The position numbers were made by a program, and so were the translations under genes. From positions 372,001-436,000 of the forward strand of contig NZ_JAMOII010000002.1 of NCBI RefSeq assembly GCF_024448985.1: DNA of 64,000 bases, written 5' to 3'. This document shows positions 63,342-64,000 of this stretch, piece by piece. The notes beneath the pieces are model-generated. The model ran no database searches. It was not told the DNA's origin and was given only the letters and a program-made list of their open reading frames with translations. Within the stretch, counting starts at the first letter, position 1, and each line of letters opens with the position of its first letter. The stretch comes from Stutzerimonas stutzeri (GTDB lineage Bacteria > Pseudomonadota > Gammaproteobacteria > Pseudomonadales > Pseudomonadaceae).

Positions 63342-64000
63342 ATGAGCCATCGCATCGTCCTGCCGCGCCTGATGGAAGTTGGCGCCGGCGCCAGCCAGCA
63401 GATCGTTTCCGTTTTGCACAACCTGGGCTGCAAGCGCCCACTGATCGTCACCGACCGGATGATGGTCGAGCTGGGCTATGTTGCTCGAATCAGCGAGACG
63501 CTGGCCAAGGCCGACATCCCCAGCGACTGCTTCGCCGATACCTTGCCGGAGCCGACTGCGGCATCCATTCATGCCGGCGTCGAGATGGTGCGCCAGGGTA
63601 GTTACGACTCGATCATTGCCCTAGGCGGCGGTAGCCCGATCGATTCAGCCAAGGCCATCGGCATCCTTGGCAAGTTCGGCGGTGAAATGCGCGATTACCG
63701 TTTCCCGCGCGATGTCAGCGAGGCCGGTTTGCCGCTGATCGCCATTCCCACCACTGCTGGCACTGGCTCGGAAGCGACGCGCTTCACGATCATCACGGAC
63801 GAGACCAGTGACGAGAAGATGCTCTGTGCCGGCCTCGGCTTCATGCCAGTTGCTGCACTGATCGACTACGAGCTGACCCTGTCGCTGCCGCCGCGGGTGA
63901 CCGCCGATACCGGGATCGATGCGTTGACCCACGCCATCGAAGCCTACGTCAGCCGCAAAGCGAGCCTCTACAGCGATGCCCAGGCGCTGCAGGCCATGTG
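63342..64000 (+). CDS. Iron-containing (type III) alcohol dehydrogenase, 5' part only
   Basis: The first 219 codons of a family-III alcohol dehydrogenase. NAD-binding GGGSPIDSAKAIG and IPTTAGTGSEATRFTIITDE are present, and the metal site starts in TGIDALTHAIEAYVS (Asp and His ligands); the third ligand lies beyond the window. The ATG at 63342 follows TGGAGAACACC. It is the only gene to run off the right edge. The substrate (1-alcohols, lactaldehyde or 1,3-propanediol) is undetermined. Confidence 0.93.
   Translation, partial: MSHRIVLPRLMEVGAGASQQIVSVLHNLGCKRPLIVTDRMMVELGYVARISETLAKADIPSDCFADTLPEPTAASIHAGVEMVRQGSYDSIIALGGGSPIDSAKAIGILGKFGGEMRDYRFPRDVSEAGLPLIAIPTTAGTGSEATRFTIITDETSDEKMLCAGLGFMPVAALIDYELTLSLPPRVTADTGIDALTHAIEAYVSRKASLYSDAQALQAM

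Overview
The window is a chromosomal segment of a high-GC gammaproteobacterium of the Pseudomonas group. Gene content (crc, algC, dadRA with a PauR-type regulator, a PauB-type oxidase, spoT-rpoZ-gmk, hupN) and gene order match, from memory, the P. aeruginosa region running from ubiA to xpt. The extra genes relative to that order (a glcBA extension, a GH13 sugar cluster, several inserted blocks) are compatible with the P. stutzeri (Stutzerimonas) branch; that placement is inference. Both strands are densely coded and no rRNA, tRNA, CRISPR array, insertion sequence or prophage was recognised.

Layout. (1) 1-1172: ubiA (cut by the window edge) and ubiC, the first steps of ubiquinone synthesis. 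(2) 1380-10940: a complete glycolate locus: the GntR regulator glcC, then glcD-glcE-glcF-glcG-glcB (oxidase subunits, accessory protein, malate synthase G) and the permease glcA. Two near-identical 17-bp palindromes lie between glcC and glcD. (3) 11052-13372: rubredoxin, rubredoxin reductase, an HU-family protein and a small conserved protein. (4) 13531-15740: an inserted pair, a DUF2235/Tle1-like lipase and an overlapping DUF2931-type lipoprotein, probably a type VI secretion effector and its immunity protein. (5) 15939-19560: gcdR, gcdH and a CoA-transferase for glutarate degradation. (6) 19642-27762: envelope genes: LemA, two TPM-domain proteins, an FtsH-like protease with an altered pore loop, and a FecR / OmpA / CHASE2-cyclase group. 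(7) 27798-42471: housekeeping core: ridA, spoT, rpoZ, gmk, yicC, rph, crc, pyrE, argB, algC, dut, coaBC, radC. (8) 42483-50836: a membrane permease, a thioesterase, a hydroxyacyl-CoA dehydrogenase, a chemoreceptor with a C-terminal sensor, an Mpo1-like protein and a phospholipase-D-like lipoprotein. (9) 50897-57113: amine and amino-acid catabolism (pauB-type oxidase, dadR, dadA, a RidA paralogue, pauR), cytochrome c5, a cupin and xpt; the alanine racemase dadX, expected between the RidA gene and pauR, is absent. (10) 57304-64000: a DUF1080 protein, two GH13 enzymes, a GAPDH, a cyclodeaminase-family protein and the start of an iron-dependent alcohol dehydrogenase.

The most distinctive structural features are three arrays of 7-bp tandem repeats. 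All three sit just downstream of a minus-strand gene (glcC, spoT, dadR); two of them look like intrinsic terminators whose 5' stem arm has been amplified. The best candidates for new biology are these repeat terminators, the isolated effector/immunity pair, the FecR-OmpA-CHASE2 cyclase set, the FtsH paralogue, and the sugar cluster with a substituted GH13 region I.
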